Source: Candidatus Equinaster intestinalis (lineage in GTDB: Bacteria > Bacillota_A > Clostridia > Oscillospirales > Acutalibacteraceae). From it: a DNA stretch of 11,430 bases. This document shows, one piece after another, positions 1 to 7,619 of this stretch. The notes under the pieces were generated by a model. That model was not told the DNA's origin, did not search any database, and saw nothing but the letters and a program-made list of their open reading frames with translations. Position 1 is the stretch's first letter. Every line of letters begins with the position of its first letter. The DNA lies in contig JAGHTJ010000123.1 in assembly GCA_018065375.1 (NCBI GenBank), positions 1-11,430 on the forward strand. The letters run 5' to 3'. Position numbers and translations under genes: made by a program.

Positions 1-625
1 CCACTATATAATCCGAGCCGATTTTTTTAGCCTCGGCAGGTGTCATAACTCTTTTCTGGTCGCCAATATCACCGTCCGCAAAGCGAACACCGGGGGTTAC
101 GGTAAGGAAATTTTTTCCGCAAACCTCGTGAACCTTTTGAGCCTCGAGGGGTGAACACACCACACCGTCAAGTCCTGCATCTGCCGCACATTTTGCATAA
201 TGCATTACAACCTTATCTATAGGTTCGTTTATCAGCAAATCGTTTTCCATGCTCTGCTGGTCGGTAGATGTAAGCTGGGTAACGGCTATAAGAAGCGGGC
301 GTGAGCCGTCCGGGCGGGTTAGCCCCTCGAGCGCCGCCTCCATCATTCGTTTTGTTCCCGAAGCGTGAAGATTGCATATATCAACATCAAGATTTGAGAG
401 CACCGCCATCGCTTTTTTAACCGTATTCGGTATATCGTGGAGCTTCAAATCAAGAAAGATTTTATGGCCTCTTTTTTTAATTTCCTTTACAATTCCGGGA
501 CCTTCGGCATAAAAAAGCTCCATACCTATTTTTACAAAAGGTTTTTTGCCCTCAAATTTATCGAGAAAATCGAAGGTTTGCTCCTTGCTTGCAAAATCGC
601 AGGCAATTATTACGTCTTTACCCAT
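1..625 (-). CDS. pyrF: Orotidine 5'-phosphate decarboxylase, partial (3' end beyond window)
   Basis: Catalyses the last step of de novo UMP synthesis, decarboxylating orotidine monophosphate to UMP in the cytoplasm. I translated this frame directly: it opens MGKDVIIACDFAS and carries the family's active-site signature DLKLHDIPNTV at about residues 59-69. The Asp59-Lys61-Asp64 cluster, with Lys32 in FVKIG, forms the expected catalytic tetrad. About 208 codons are visible. Family members are usually about 230-245 residues, so only the C-terminal end, including the phosphate-binding Arg loop, is missing. The ATG at 625-623 has an AGGAGG-type ribosome site inside the end of pyrD. The gene overlaps the pyrD stop by 8 bases, which suggests translational coupling. 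It is the last visible gene of the pyr operon; pyrE often follows but lies outside the window. Confidence 0.95.
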   Translation of the reverse strand, partial: MGKDVIIACDFASKEQTFDFLDKFEGKKPFVKIGMELFYAEGPGIVKEIKKRGHKIFLDLKLHDIPNTVKKAMAVLSNLDVDICNLHASGTKRMMEAALEGLTRPDGSRPLLIAVTQLTSTDQQSMENDLLINEPIDKVVMHYAKCAADAGLDGVVCSPLEAQKVHEVCGKNFLTVTPGVRFADGDIGDQKRVMTPAEAKKIGSDYIV

Positions 626-1535
626 TTATTGCGCCTCCTATTATATCCTTTAAATTATCAATTCCGTATTTTTCCATAGTTCTCGGCAGTTCTTCGATTA
701 TATCCTTACAAACCGTAGGATTTACAAGGTTTGCCGCACCTACCTCGACTGCTGTTGCTCCCGCAAGCATCATTTCGATTACATCTTCGGCAGTTGACAC
801 TCCGCCCATACCGATTACCGGCACTTTAACGGCTGATGCCACCTGATAAACCATTCGAAGCGCCACCGGGAAAATTGCGGGACCCGAAAATCCCCCCATT
901 TTATTGGCGATTATCGGCTTTTTTTGTTTTAAATCTATCCTCATACCGAGCATTGTATTTATGAGGCTTATGCCGTCTGCTCCGGCTTCCTCGCACGCCA
1001 AAGCAATGCTTACTATATCGGTAACATTCGGGGTAAGCTTAATTATAACGGGTTTGGTTGTAACCTTTTTAACTGCTTTAACAACGCTTGCGGCATTATC
1101 CTTATCGGTACCGAAGCTCATACCGCCGCCGTGAACATTGGGACAGCTTACATTTACCTCAAACCAGCCTATCTGTTCCTCACTATCGAGTTTTTCGCAG
1201 GTATAGGCATACTCCTCGAGTGAAAATCCGCTTACATTTGCCATAACCTTTTTATTAAAGCAGTTTTTCAGTTTCGGCAGTTCTTCGTTTATTACCTTTT
1301 CTACACCCGGATTTTGAAGCCCCACGGCGTTTATCATTCCCGCCGTACACTCTGCAATTCGAGGCGTTGGATTACCAAACCGCGGCTCTTTTGTAGTGCC
1401 TTTAAAAGAGAATGTGCCGAGGCAGTTTATATCGTAAATATCGGCGAATTCATAACCGTAGCCGAATGTGCCCGAAGCCGGAATTACAGGATTATCAAGC
1501 TTTATTCCGCAAAGGTTTACACTTAAATCTCCCAT
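618..1535 (-). CDS. pyrD: Dihydroorotate dehydrogenase B, catalytic subunit (class 1B)
   Basis: Oxidises dihydroorotate to orotate on FMN, passing electrons to PyrK and then NAD+. The 305-residue length fits class 1B. Visible motifs are PVIPASGTFGYG (16-27), the FMN-site FKGTT (44-48), PRFGNPTPRI (51-60), and the substrate loop NVSCPNVHGGG (128-138), whose Cys131 is the expected catalytic base of class 1 enzymes. Further along come KLTPNVTD, INTMLGM, and the FMN phosphate-binding glycines of IGMGGVSTAED and AVEVGAANL near the C-terminus. A Cys base, rather than the Ser of class 2, together with a pyrK gene immediately upstream, separates PyrDB from the membrane quinone-linked type. The start overlaps the pyrK stop by 13 bases and has an AGGAGG ribosome site inside pyrK, so the two subunits are probably made in step. 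Confidence 0.97.
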   Translation of the reverse strand: MGDLSVNLCGIKLDNPVIPASGTFGYGYEFADIYDINCLGTFSFKGTTKEPRFGNPTPRIAECTAGMINAVGLQNPGVEKVINEELPKLKNCFNKKVMANVSGFSLEEYAYTCEKLDSEEQIGWFEVNVSCPNVHGGGMSFGTDKDNAASVVKAVKKVTTKPVIIKLTPNVTDIVSIALACEEAGADGISLINTMLGMRIDLKQKKPIIANKMGGFSGPAIFPVALRMVYQVASAVKVPVIGMGGVSTAEDVIEMMLAGATAVEVGAANLVNPTVCKDIIEELPRTMEKYGIDNLKDIIGGAING

Positions 1536-2251
1536 AAAATTTCCTCCTTATTAAGCACCGGACCGTCCTTGCAAATTCGCTTATAGCCCGTAACGGTTTT
1601 ACACGAGCAACCCATACAGGCTCCAAATCCGCAACCCATACGCTCTTCAAAGCTTAACTGACCGCTCGTTTTACTCGCCTTAAATACGGCTTTGAGCATA
1701 GGCTCGGGTCCGCAGGTATAAAAATAGCTGTAATTATCGGGAAAGGCATTTGTTACAAAACCCTTAATACCGTATGAACCGTCCACCGTAGTTACCGTAA
1801 CCTTCGCGCCGAGCTCTTTAAATTCTTTTTCATAAAAAACTTCCGATTTGGTATTAAAGCCGAGAATAACACTTACCGATTTGCCCGATTTTATAAGATT
1901 CTTTGCCGCAAGGTAAAGGGGCGGCACACCAACACCGCCGCCGATAAGAAGCGGCGCATCACCTGAAGCGGATAAATCATAGCCGTTGCCGAGCTCGGTT
2001 AAAATATCGAGCTCGCCCTCGGTCATTTTACTTAAAGCTTCGGTACCCTTACCCACAACCTTATAAATCAAGGTGAGCTTTTTATCCTCTGCATCACAAA
2101 CCGATATGGGGCGGCGAAGATAAAGTCCCTCGATTTTAATATTCACAAACTGTCCCGCACGGATATTTTCGGTATTGCCGAAAAGTTCAATCTTGAAAAC
2201 ATTATCGGTTAAGGGAGTATTACTGATTATTTTAAATATTTCCTGTTTCAT
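1523..2251 (-). CDS. pyrK: Dihydroorotate dehydrogenase B, electron transfer subunit (FAD, 2Fe-2S)
   Basis: Accepts electrons from PyrD FMN through a [2Fe-2S] cluster and FAD and reduces NAD+. The 242 residues follow the ferredoxin-reductase-like plan. An N-terminal FAD barrel carries the flavin motif LRRPIS (45-50). A nucleotide-binding domain follows with GGGVGVPPLYLA (104-115) and YTCGPEPML (179-187). A C-terminal cluster domain has Cys207, Cys212, Cys215 and Cys227, giving the PyrK spacing C-x4-C-x2-C-x11-C. All four ligands are present, so the subunit looks functional. The ATG shares its A with the last base of the carB TAA (TAATG, one-base overlap), and its 3' end overlaps pyrD by 13 bases, the usual arrangement for a heterotetrameric PyrDB-PyrK enzyme. 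Confidence 0.97.
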   Translation of the reverse strand: MKQEIFKIISNTPLTDNVFKIELFGNTENIRAGQFVNIKIEGLYLRRPISVCDAEDKKLTLIYKVVGKGTEALSKMTEGELDILTELGNGYDLSASGDAPLLIGGGVGVPPLYLAAKNLIKSGKSVSVILGFNTKSEVFYEKEFKELGAKVTVTTVDGSYGIKGFVTNAFPDNYSYFYTCGPEPMLKAVFKASKTSGQLSFEERMGCGFGACMGCSCKTVTGYKRICKDGPVLNKEEILWEI

Positions 2252-5200
2252 TACGCATCAATGGTTGAAACGGTAAGTGTGGTTTCTTCGAGAACATCTA
2301 AAAGTACATTTACCGTATCAAGGGAGGTAAAGATTGTTACATTGTTTTCGGTGGAAAGGCGGCGTATAAGCATACCGTCACTTTCCTGCTTATCCGAGCC
2401 TATATCGCGGGTATTTATAACATAGGCTATATGACCCTGGCGCAGAGCATTCGGGATTTCATCGGGGTCTTCGCTTATTTTCTTGAGGATATGGGTGCGA
2501 ACTCCGTTTTCCTTAAGGAATTCGGCAGTACCAGCCGTTGCCTCAATATTGAAGCCCAGATTATAGAAACGCTTGATAAGCGGAAGCGCCTCCTCTTTAT
2601 CCTTATCGGCAACCGTAACAAGTATGGTGCCGTAGTTTTGCAGACGTGTTCCCGATGCCTGAAGCGCCTTATAAAGCGCACGGTTAAGCTTATCGTCATA
2701 ACCGATTGCCTCTCCGGTAGATTTCATTTCAGGGGAAAGATAGGCATCAAGTCCCTTAATTTTATTGAAGGAAAATACCGGAACCTTTACATAGAAACGT
2801 CTTTTTTCTTCGGGGTAAATATCGAATATTCCCTGCTCTTTCAGGCTCTTGCCGAGGATTACCTCGGTAGCAATATCGGCAAGGCTGTAGCCGGTTGATT
2901 TTGAAAGGAAAGGTACAGTACGCGAAGAACGCGGATTTACCTCAATTATATAGACATCATCATTACTATCAACTATGAACTGAATATTGTAAAGACCTAC
3001 AATGCCTATGCCGAGACCAAGCTTTTTAGCATACTGCAGAATGGTTCCCTTTACCTTATCGGATATACTGAAGGCGGGATAAACGCTTATTGAGTCGCCC
3101 GAATGGATACCGGTTCTTTCAACAAGCTCCATAATGCCGGGTACGAAAACGTCTCTGCCATCACAAATAGCATCAACCTCTACCTCTTTACCCTGAATAT
3201 ACTTATCAACAAGCACCGGCTTATCGGCATCAATTTCAACCGCCGTTTTGAGGTAATGGCGAAGCTGTTCTTCGTTTGCAACTATCTGCATCGCTCTGCC
3301 TCCGAGCACGAATGAAGGACGTACAAGAACGGGATAACCGATTTCAGCCGCCGCATTTACGCCGTCCTCAATTTTGGTAACGGCTCTGCCTTTAGGCTGC
3401 GGTATATTCAAATCCTTAAGTATTTTTTCGAAGCTGTCTCTGTTTTCCGCCTTTTCTATTGCGGCGCAGTCGGTACCGATTATTTTTACTCCCCTATCCA
3501 TAAGCGGCTGGGCAAGGTTAATGGCTGTTTGACCGCCGAGAGACGCTATAACGCCCTCGGGCTTTTCGAAATCAACTATCGCCATTACGTCTTCGGGGGT
3601 AAGGGGCTCAAAATAGAGCTTATCCGCCGTAGTATAGTCGGTTGAAACGGTTTCGGGGTTATTGTTTATGATAATTGCTTCATAACCTGCTCGCTTGATG
3701 GTTTGAACGGCGTGAACGGTAGAATAATCGAATTCTACGCCCTGACCTATTCTGATAGGTCCTGCACCGAGCACTATTATCTTGCGCTTATCGGTAAGTC
3801 TTGAAGCATTTTCACCGGTATACGAGGAATAAAGATATGCGATATATTTACCGGTGTGGAGGGTATCAACCATTTTGAAAATCGGAATTATGCCGTTTGC
3901 CTTGCGCTTTTCATAAACCTCGATTTCCTTTAAGTTCCATATTTTTGCGATGTATTTATCCGAAAAACCAATCTTTTTGGCTTTTTTGAGCACATCAATA
4001 GAGTTTACGTTTTCTTTGAGCTCTTTTTCGGCTTCTACTATATTTTTGAAAGATTCAAGGAAAAGCTCGGTAATAGCCGTTACCTCGTGGAGCTCCTTTA
4101 CCGAATGACCTCTGCGCAAAAGCTCAAAAATCGCATAATAATTATCGTCCTTAAACACCTTGATATATTCAAGGAGTTCATCATCGGTTTTATTATCAAA
4201 TTTTGCAAGGTGGAAATGGCAAACGCCGGTTTCGAGTGAGCGCACCGATTTTAAGAGGCATTCTTCGAGCGAGGAGCCTATGCCCATTACCTCACCGGTA
4301 GCTTTCATCTGTGTACCGAGATTATTGGGAGCAGATGTAAATTTATCAAATGGGAAACGCGGGAATTTTGCAACGATATAATCGAGGCTCGGCTCAATAG
4401 CCGCAGTTCCACCGGCAACCGGAATATCTTCGAGGGCAAGACCGAGCGCTATTTTTGCGGTAACACGAGCTATCGGATAGCCGCTCGCCTTTGAAGCCAG
4501 CGCCGAAGACCTTGATACACGGGGGTTTACCTCAATGAGGAAATATTCACTCGAATTGGGGTTGAGCGCAAACTGAACATTACAGCCGCCCGAGATTTTA
4601 AGCTCACGGATTATCTTAATTGCACTGTCGTTAAGCATTTTTAGGTCGTGGTCATTAAGGGACAAAATCGGCGCTACAACCAGCGAATCTCCCGTATGAA
4701 CGCCTACCGGGTCGATATTTTCCATACCGCATATTGTAATTGCTTTATCGTTTGAGTCTCTCATTACCTCAAATTCGATTTCCTTATAGCCTTTTACGCT
4801 CTTTTCGATAAGCACCTGATGAACCGGAGAAAGCTTGAAAGCATTTGTACCTATTTCGATGAGTTCTTCCTCGTTATAAGCGAAACCGCCGCCGGTACCG
4901 CCCAAAGTAAATGCAGGGCGCAACACTACCGGATAACCGATATTAAGTGCCGCCTTTTTAGCTTCTTCGAGGTTATATGTAATTTCGGAGGGAATTACCG
5001 GCTCGCCGATTGACTGGCACATTTCTTTAAAGAGCTCTCTATCCTCGGCACGCTCGATACTTTCGCTTGACGTTCCGAGAAGTTCAACACCGCACTCCTT
5101 TAAAATGCCCTTCTTTTCGAGCTGCATTGCAAGGTTAAGTCCGGTTTGACCGCCGATGCCCGGTACTATCGCATCGGGGCGCTCATAACGCAAAATTTTT

Positions 5201-5424
5201 GCGATATATTCGAGGGTAAGCGGCTCCATATAAACCTTATCGGCAATAGCCGTATCGGTCATTATGGTAGCGGGGTTTGAGTTGCAGAGTATTACCTCGT
5301 AGCCCTCCTCCTTAAGCGCAAGGCAGGCTTGGGTTCCCGCATAGTCAAATTCCGCCGCCTGACCTATTACGATAGGTCCGGAGCCTATTATCAGTACCTT
5401 TTTAATATCAGTTCTTTTTGCCAT
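2251..5424 (-). CDS. carB: Carbamoyl phosphate synthase, large (synthetase) subunit
   Basis: Makes carbamoyl phosphate from bicarbonate, two ATP and ammonia that is normally channelled from the glutaminase subunit CarA. At 1057 residues it is full length (family about 1060-1075). It shows the internal duplication of two ATP-grasp halves. The first has GSGPIVIGQAAEFDYAG near residues 14-30 and EVNPRVSRSSA near 300. The second has GAGPIRIGQGVEFDYS near 551 and EVNPRSSRTVP near 826. An oligomerisation region lies between them, and an MGS-like allosteric domain starts near 931, where UMP usually inhibits. A GGAGG site lies 7 bases before the ATG, and the gap from the pyrC stop is 17 bases. The odd point is that carA, which in Bacillus-type pyr operons lies between pyrC and carB, is absent. 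Plain carB is favoured over an arginine-specific paralogue because of the pyr neighbours. Confidence 0.97.
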   Translation of the reverse strand: MAKRTDIKKVLIIGSGPIVIGQAAEFDYAGTQACLALKEEGYEVILCNSNPATIMTDTAIADKVYMEPLTLEYIAKILRYERPDAIVPGIGGQTGLNLAMQLEKKGILKECGVELLGTSSESIERAEDRELFKEMCQSIGEPVIPSEITYNLEEAKKAALNIGYPVVLRPAFTLGGTGGGFAYNEEELIEIGTNAFKLSPVHQVLIEKSVKGYKEIEFEVMRDSNDKAITICGMENIDPVGVHTGDSLVVAPILSLNDHDLKMLNDSAIKIIRELKISGGCNVQFALNPNSSEYFLIEVNPRVSRSSALASKASGYPIARVTAKIALGLALEDIPVAGGTAAIEPSLDYIVAKFPRFPFDKFTSAPNNLGTQMKATGEVMGIGSSLEECLLKSVRSLETGVCHFHLAKFDNKTDDELLEYIKVFKDDNYYAIFELLRRGHSVKELHEVTAITELFLESFKNIVEAEKELKENVNSIDVLKKAKKIGFSDKYIAKIWNLKEIEVYEKRKANGIIPIFKMVDTLHTGKYIAYLYSSYTGENASRLTDKRKIIVLGAGPIRIGQGVEFDYSTVHAVQTIKRAGYEAIIINNNPETVSTDYTTADKLYFEPLTPEDVMAIVDFEKPEGVIASLGGQTAINLAQPLMDRGVKIIGTDCAAIEKAENRDSFEKILKDLNIPQPKGRAVTKIEDGVNAAAEIGYPVLVRPSFVLGGRAMQIVANEEQLRHYLKTAVEIDADKPVLVDKYIQGKEVEVDAICDGRDVFVPGIMELVERTGIHSGDSISVYPAFSISDKVKGTILQYAKKLGLGIGIVGLYNIQFIVDSNDDVYIIEVNPRSSRTVPFLSKSTGYSLADIATEVILGKSLKEQGIFDIYPEEKRRFYVKVPVFSFNKIKGLDAYLSPEMKSTGEAIGYDDKLNRALYKALQASGTRLQNYGTILVTVADKDKEEALPLIKRFYNLGFNIEATAGTAEFLKENGVRTHILKKISEDPDEIPNALRQGHIAYVINTRDIGSDKQESDGMLIRRLSTENNVTIFTSLDTVNVLLDVLEETTLTVSTIDA

Positions 5425-5441
5425 TTTAATTCCTCCGTATT

Positions 5442-6641
5442 TCAGTATTTATAAACGGTTTTATCGCCGATTACAGTCATAAGATTTTTTCCGAAAAGCT
5501 CTGCGCTTTCAAACGGTGTTGCCCTGCCTGACGAGAAAAACTCATTCGGATTTACCGTAAAGCTCCGGTTTATATCCCATACAGAAAATTCGTTGCAAAA
5601 GGGTATTCCGAAGCGTTTTCGGGGATTTACGCAAAGCAGTTCAACAAGTTTTTCCATGGTTATTATATTCTTTTTAACAAGGTGGGTATATAACACCGGG
5701 AACGCCGTTTCAAGCCCTACAATACCAAAGGCGCTCTTTTCGAGCCCGCGCGATTTTTCTTCGGCGCTGTGAGGTGCATGGTCGGTAGCTATCATATCAA
5801 TCGTACCGTCAGCAATACCCTGCAAAAGTGCCAATTTGTCCTCTTTCGAGCGCAAGGGCGGATTCATTTTGAATTTACCGTCTTCAATTAAATCGTTTTC
5901 ATCTAAAACAAGATAATGCGGAGCCGTTTCGCAGGTTATATTTACGCCCTGCTTTTTGGCGTTTCTTATAAGTTCAACGCTTTCTTTACAAGAAATATGG
6001 CAGACATGGTAGGCGCAACCGGTATCACGCGCAAGCTCTATATCCCGCTTAATCGGACCCCATTCGCTTTCACTGCATATACCTTTATGTCCGTGCTTTT
6101 CAGCATAACTGCCATTATGTATATAACCGCCGCAAAGCAAGGAATTATCTTCACAATGAGCCGCTATTATTTTGCCGCATTTTTTCGCGGTTTGCATTGC
6201 CGCTTTCATCATTTCGGGTGACTGAACACCTCTGCCGTCATCAGAAAAGGCGATAACCTTATCGGATAAGGCTTCCATATCGGAAAGTTCTTCTCCCTGT
6301 TCGCCCACCGTTACCGCGCCGTAAGGGTAAACATTTATAACCGCATCTTTATTTATTATATCGGTTTGCTTTTTCAGATTTTCGGCGTTATCGGGTACCG
6401 GGTTTAAATTCGGCATAGTGCAAACAGCGGTATAACCGCCCCTTGCCGCCGAGCGTGAGCCTGAATATATTGTTTCTTTATACGAAAAACCCGGCTCGCG
6501 AAAATGCACATGCACATCACAAAAGCCGGGTAAAACAACGAGATTATCAGGCGCGCCGCCGAGCTCCTTTTCGCAAACGGCAAGAATATCCTTTTCATTA
6601 AGCGGTAATGATTCTGTTTTATAGATTTTAATGTTTTTCAT
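5442..6641 (-). CDS. pyrC: Dihydroorotase, class I
   Basis: Zinc amidohydrolase that interconverts carbamoyl aspartate and dihydroorotate, the third step of pyrimidine synthesis. With the chosen ATG it is 399 residues. Metal and substrate motifs are in place: DVHVHFREPG (42-51), the metal Asp in FSDDG (132-136), AHCEDN (161-166), YHVCHIS (211-217) and ATDHAPHS (285-292). The start is ATG at 6641-6639 because GGAGG lies 7 bases upstream at 6649-6653. The frame stays open a further 33 codons upstream, but those codons lie in the attenuator. The part before the barrel is about 10-15 residues shorter than in many class I enzymes, so the N-terminal beta domain is somewhat reduced. It is the first gene of the pyrC-carB-pyrK-pyrD-pyrF operon and lies directly behind the PyrR-type leader. 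Confidence 0.95.
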   Translation of the reverse strand: MKNIKIYKTESLPLNEKDILAVCEKELGGAPDNLVVLPGFCDVHVHFREPGFSYKETIYSGSRSAARGGYTAVCTMPNLNPVPDNAENLKKQTDIINKDAVINVYPYGAVTVGEQGEELSDMEALSDKVIAFSDDGRGVQSPEMMKAAMQTAKKCGKIIAAHCEDNSLLCGGYIHNGSYAEKHGHKGICSESEWGPIKRDIELARDTGCAYHVCHISCKESVELIRNAKKQGVNITCETAPHYLVLDENDLIEDGKFKMNPPLRSKEDKLALLQGIADGTIDMIATDHAPHSAEEKSRGLEKSAFGIVGLETAFPVLYTHLVKKNIITMEKLVELLCVNPRKRFGIPFCNEFSVWDINRSFTVNPNEFFSSGRATPFESAELFGKNLMTVIGDKTVYKY

Positions 6642-6648
6642 ATCATTA

Positions 6649-6653
6649 CCTCC
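6649..6653 (-). promoter_or_regulatory. pyrC ribosome binding site (decides start)
   Basis: GGAGG read on the minus strand, 7 bases before ATG 6641-6639. It follows the U-tract of the leader terminator directly, so ribosome entry is exposed only on transcripts that have passed the terminator. It supports the 399-residue PyrC over longer in-frame starts. Confidence 0.85.
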
Positions 6654-6684
6654 AAACAAAAAGCCTTGCCGTAAGGCAAGGCTT
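6654..6684 (-). terminator. Intrinsic terminator of the pyr attenuator
   Basis: On the minus strand a perfect 10-bp stem (AAGCCTTGCC, 6684-6675, with GGCAAGGCTT, 6670-6661) closes a TTAC loop. It runs into TTTGTTT, giving a U-rich RNA tail. It lies between the pyr promoter and pyrC, in the sense direction and without any gene ending just before it. That position makes it a regulatory leader terminator rather than the end of proC. Its 5' arm is also the 3' arm of the antiterminator. Confidence 0.92.
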
Positions 6685-6757
6685 ATATGCGAAAACACAC
6701 GGATACCGAATGTATCCATATAACACCTTGCCGACCTCACGGGATCGCCTTAAAGAT
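6675..6757 (-). promoter_or_regulatory. PyrR-binding attenuator leader (anti-antiterminator and antiterminator)
   Basis: The RNA can fold in two exclusive ways. (1) PyrR-binding hairpin: lower stem AUCUU (6757-6753) with AAGGU (6729-6725), a purine-rich internal bulge, then upper stem C-GAUC (6747-6743) with GGUC-G (6736-6732) around the loop CCGUGA (6742-6737). The segment UCCCGUGAGGU fits the known PyrR consensus core UCCNGNGAGGY. (2) Antiterminator: GGCAAGG (6732-6726) pairs with CCUUGCC (6681-6675), and UUAUAUG (6723-6717) with CAUAUAA (6689-6683), with an inner hairpin GGAUAC/GUAUCC (6717-6701). Fold 2 destroys both the PyrR hairpin and the terminator. By analogy with Bacillus, UMP-bound PyrR stabilises fold 1 and lets the terminator form. 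The pairings are read directly from sequence; regulation by PyrR is inferred. Confidence 0.9.
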
Positions 6758-6769
6758 TTATTTTTTAAG

Positions 6770-6798
6770 ATTATACCACGCTATATGTGGTTTGTCAA
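6770..6798 (-). promoter_or_regulatory. Sigma-A promoter of the pyrC operon
   Basis: Exact consensus on the minus strand: TTGACA at 6798-6793, a 17-base spacer, and TATAAT at 6775-6770. Transcription should start near 6763, giving a leader of about 120 nt before pyrC. It lies 21 bases past the proC stop, so the pyr operon is initiated separately from proBAC. A fully consensus promoter suits control by attenuation after initiation. Confidence 0.93.
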
Positions 6799-6819
6799 CA
6801 AAAAGAAGCAAAAAATAAA

Positions 6820-7608
6820 TTACTTTTTAAGCTCCAGAGTTCTCTCGTACGAGGCTACTACCGCATCTGCCGCCGCGGCTCTGAATGCCGCCTCTTCGAG
6901 GGAAAGCACGCCCGCTATTGTAGTGCCGCCCGGAGAACATACTTCGTCCTTTAAAAGCTCGGGGTCCTTGCCGCTTTTAAGCAACATTTCGGCACTGCCG
7001 AGTATGGTTTGCGCCGCATAAAACATTGCTTTTTTACGCTGAACTCCGCAAGCAACTGCGCCGTCTGCAAGGCTCTTGGCAAACATATAAACGAATGCCG
7101 GTCCGCAACCCGAAAGCGCCGCCGCCGCATCAAAATTCTTTTCCTCGAGCTTATCGGTAGTTCCCGCCTTGCTCATAAGAGCTAAAAACTTTTTCTCGGC
7201 TTCCTCGCTTACCCTTGCGGTGCAGTAAAGAATCATACCCTCTCCCACAGCCGCCGGAGTATTCGGCATTATGCGGATAACATTTTCGGTGCCCGCCGCA
7301 CTGCTTATATCGGCAAGCGAAACACCCGCCGCCATGGTGACTATAACGGTATCCCTTGAAATACTGTTTTTAATGCTTTTTGCAACATTTATTACAACAT
7401 CGGGTTTTACCGCCAAAAAGACGAATTCACAATTTTTCGCCAAAACATTCGTCTGCTCGAAGACGGCATTTTTCATACTCTTTAAAAGGTTTTCAACCTT
7501 TTTCTCATCGGTATCGTAAATGGCGAGTTTTTTATCGGTTTTATAAACCGCCTGCGCCAGAATACTACCCATATTTCCTGCTCCGATAAAGCCTGCCGTA
7601 TACTTCAT
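6820..7608 (-). CDS. proC: Pyrroline-5-carboxylate reductase
   Basis: Reduces 1-pyrroline-5-carboxylate to proline with NAD(P)H, the last step of proline synthesis. With the chosen start it has 262 residues, the usual family size. A Rossmann fold opens with GFIGAGNMG (6-14). It is followed by AVKPD (66-70), the conserved RIMPNTPAAVGEG (112-124), SGCGPAF (166-172), and the C-terminal signature SPGGTTIAGV (225-234) in the helical dimerisation domain. ATG occurs at 7614 and again in frame at 7608. The GAGGG site directly abuts the first and lies 6 bases before the second, so 7608 is preferred; the choice adds or removes two residues. The gene follows proA by a few bases and ends the proBAC operon. 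No convincing terminator follows before the pyr promoter. Confidence 0.95.
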   Translation of the reverse strand: MKYTAGFIGAGNMGSILAQAVYKTDKKLAIYDTDEKKVENLLKSMKNAVFEQTNVLAKNCEFVFLAVKPDVVINVAKSIKNSISRDTVIVTMAAGVSLADISSAAGTENVIRIMPNTPAAVGEGMILYCTARVSEEAEKKFLALMSKAGTTDKLEEKNFDAAAALSGCGPAFVYMFAKSLADGAVACGVQRKKAMFYAAQTILGSAEMLLKSGKDPELLKDEVCSPGGTTIAGVLSLEEAAFRAAAADAVVASYERTLELKK

Positions 7609-7614
7609 AATCAT

Positions 7615-7619
7615 CCCTC
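7615..7619 (-). promoter_or_regulatory. proC ribosome binding site (decides start)
   Basis: GAGGG lies between the proA stop codon and the first of two in-frame ATGs. It touches ATG 7614 with no spacer but is 6 bases from ATG 7608, which favours the second ATG as the true start. Confidence 0.6.

Noticed and set aside
2431..2898. 155-codon plus-strand open frame
   Set aside because: It lies wholly antisense to the conserved C-terminal part of carB, has no family features and no ribosome site, and is explained by coding-strand composition.
6642..6740. Longer PyrC start giving a 432-residue protein
   Set aside because: The additional 33 codons are encoded by the attenuator hairpins, lack the usual dihydroorotase N-terminus, and the strong GGAGG site points to ATG 6641.
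6807..6833. AU-rich hairpin at the end of proC as a terminator
   Set aside because: AGC/GCU with an A/U stem is weak and includes the proC stop codon; although a T-rich stretch follows, the pairing is too poor to call.
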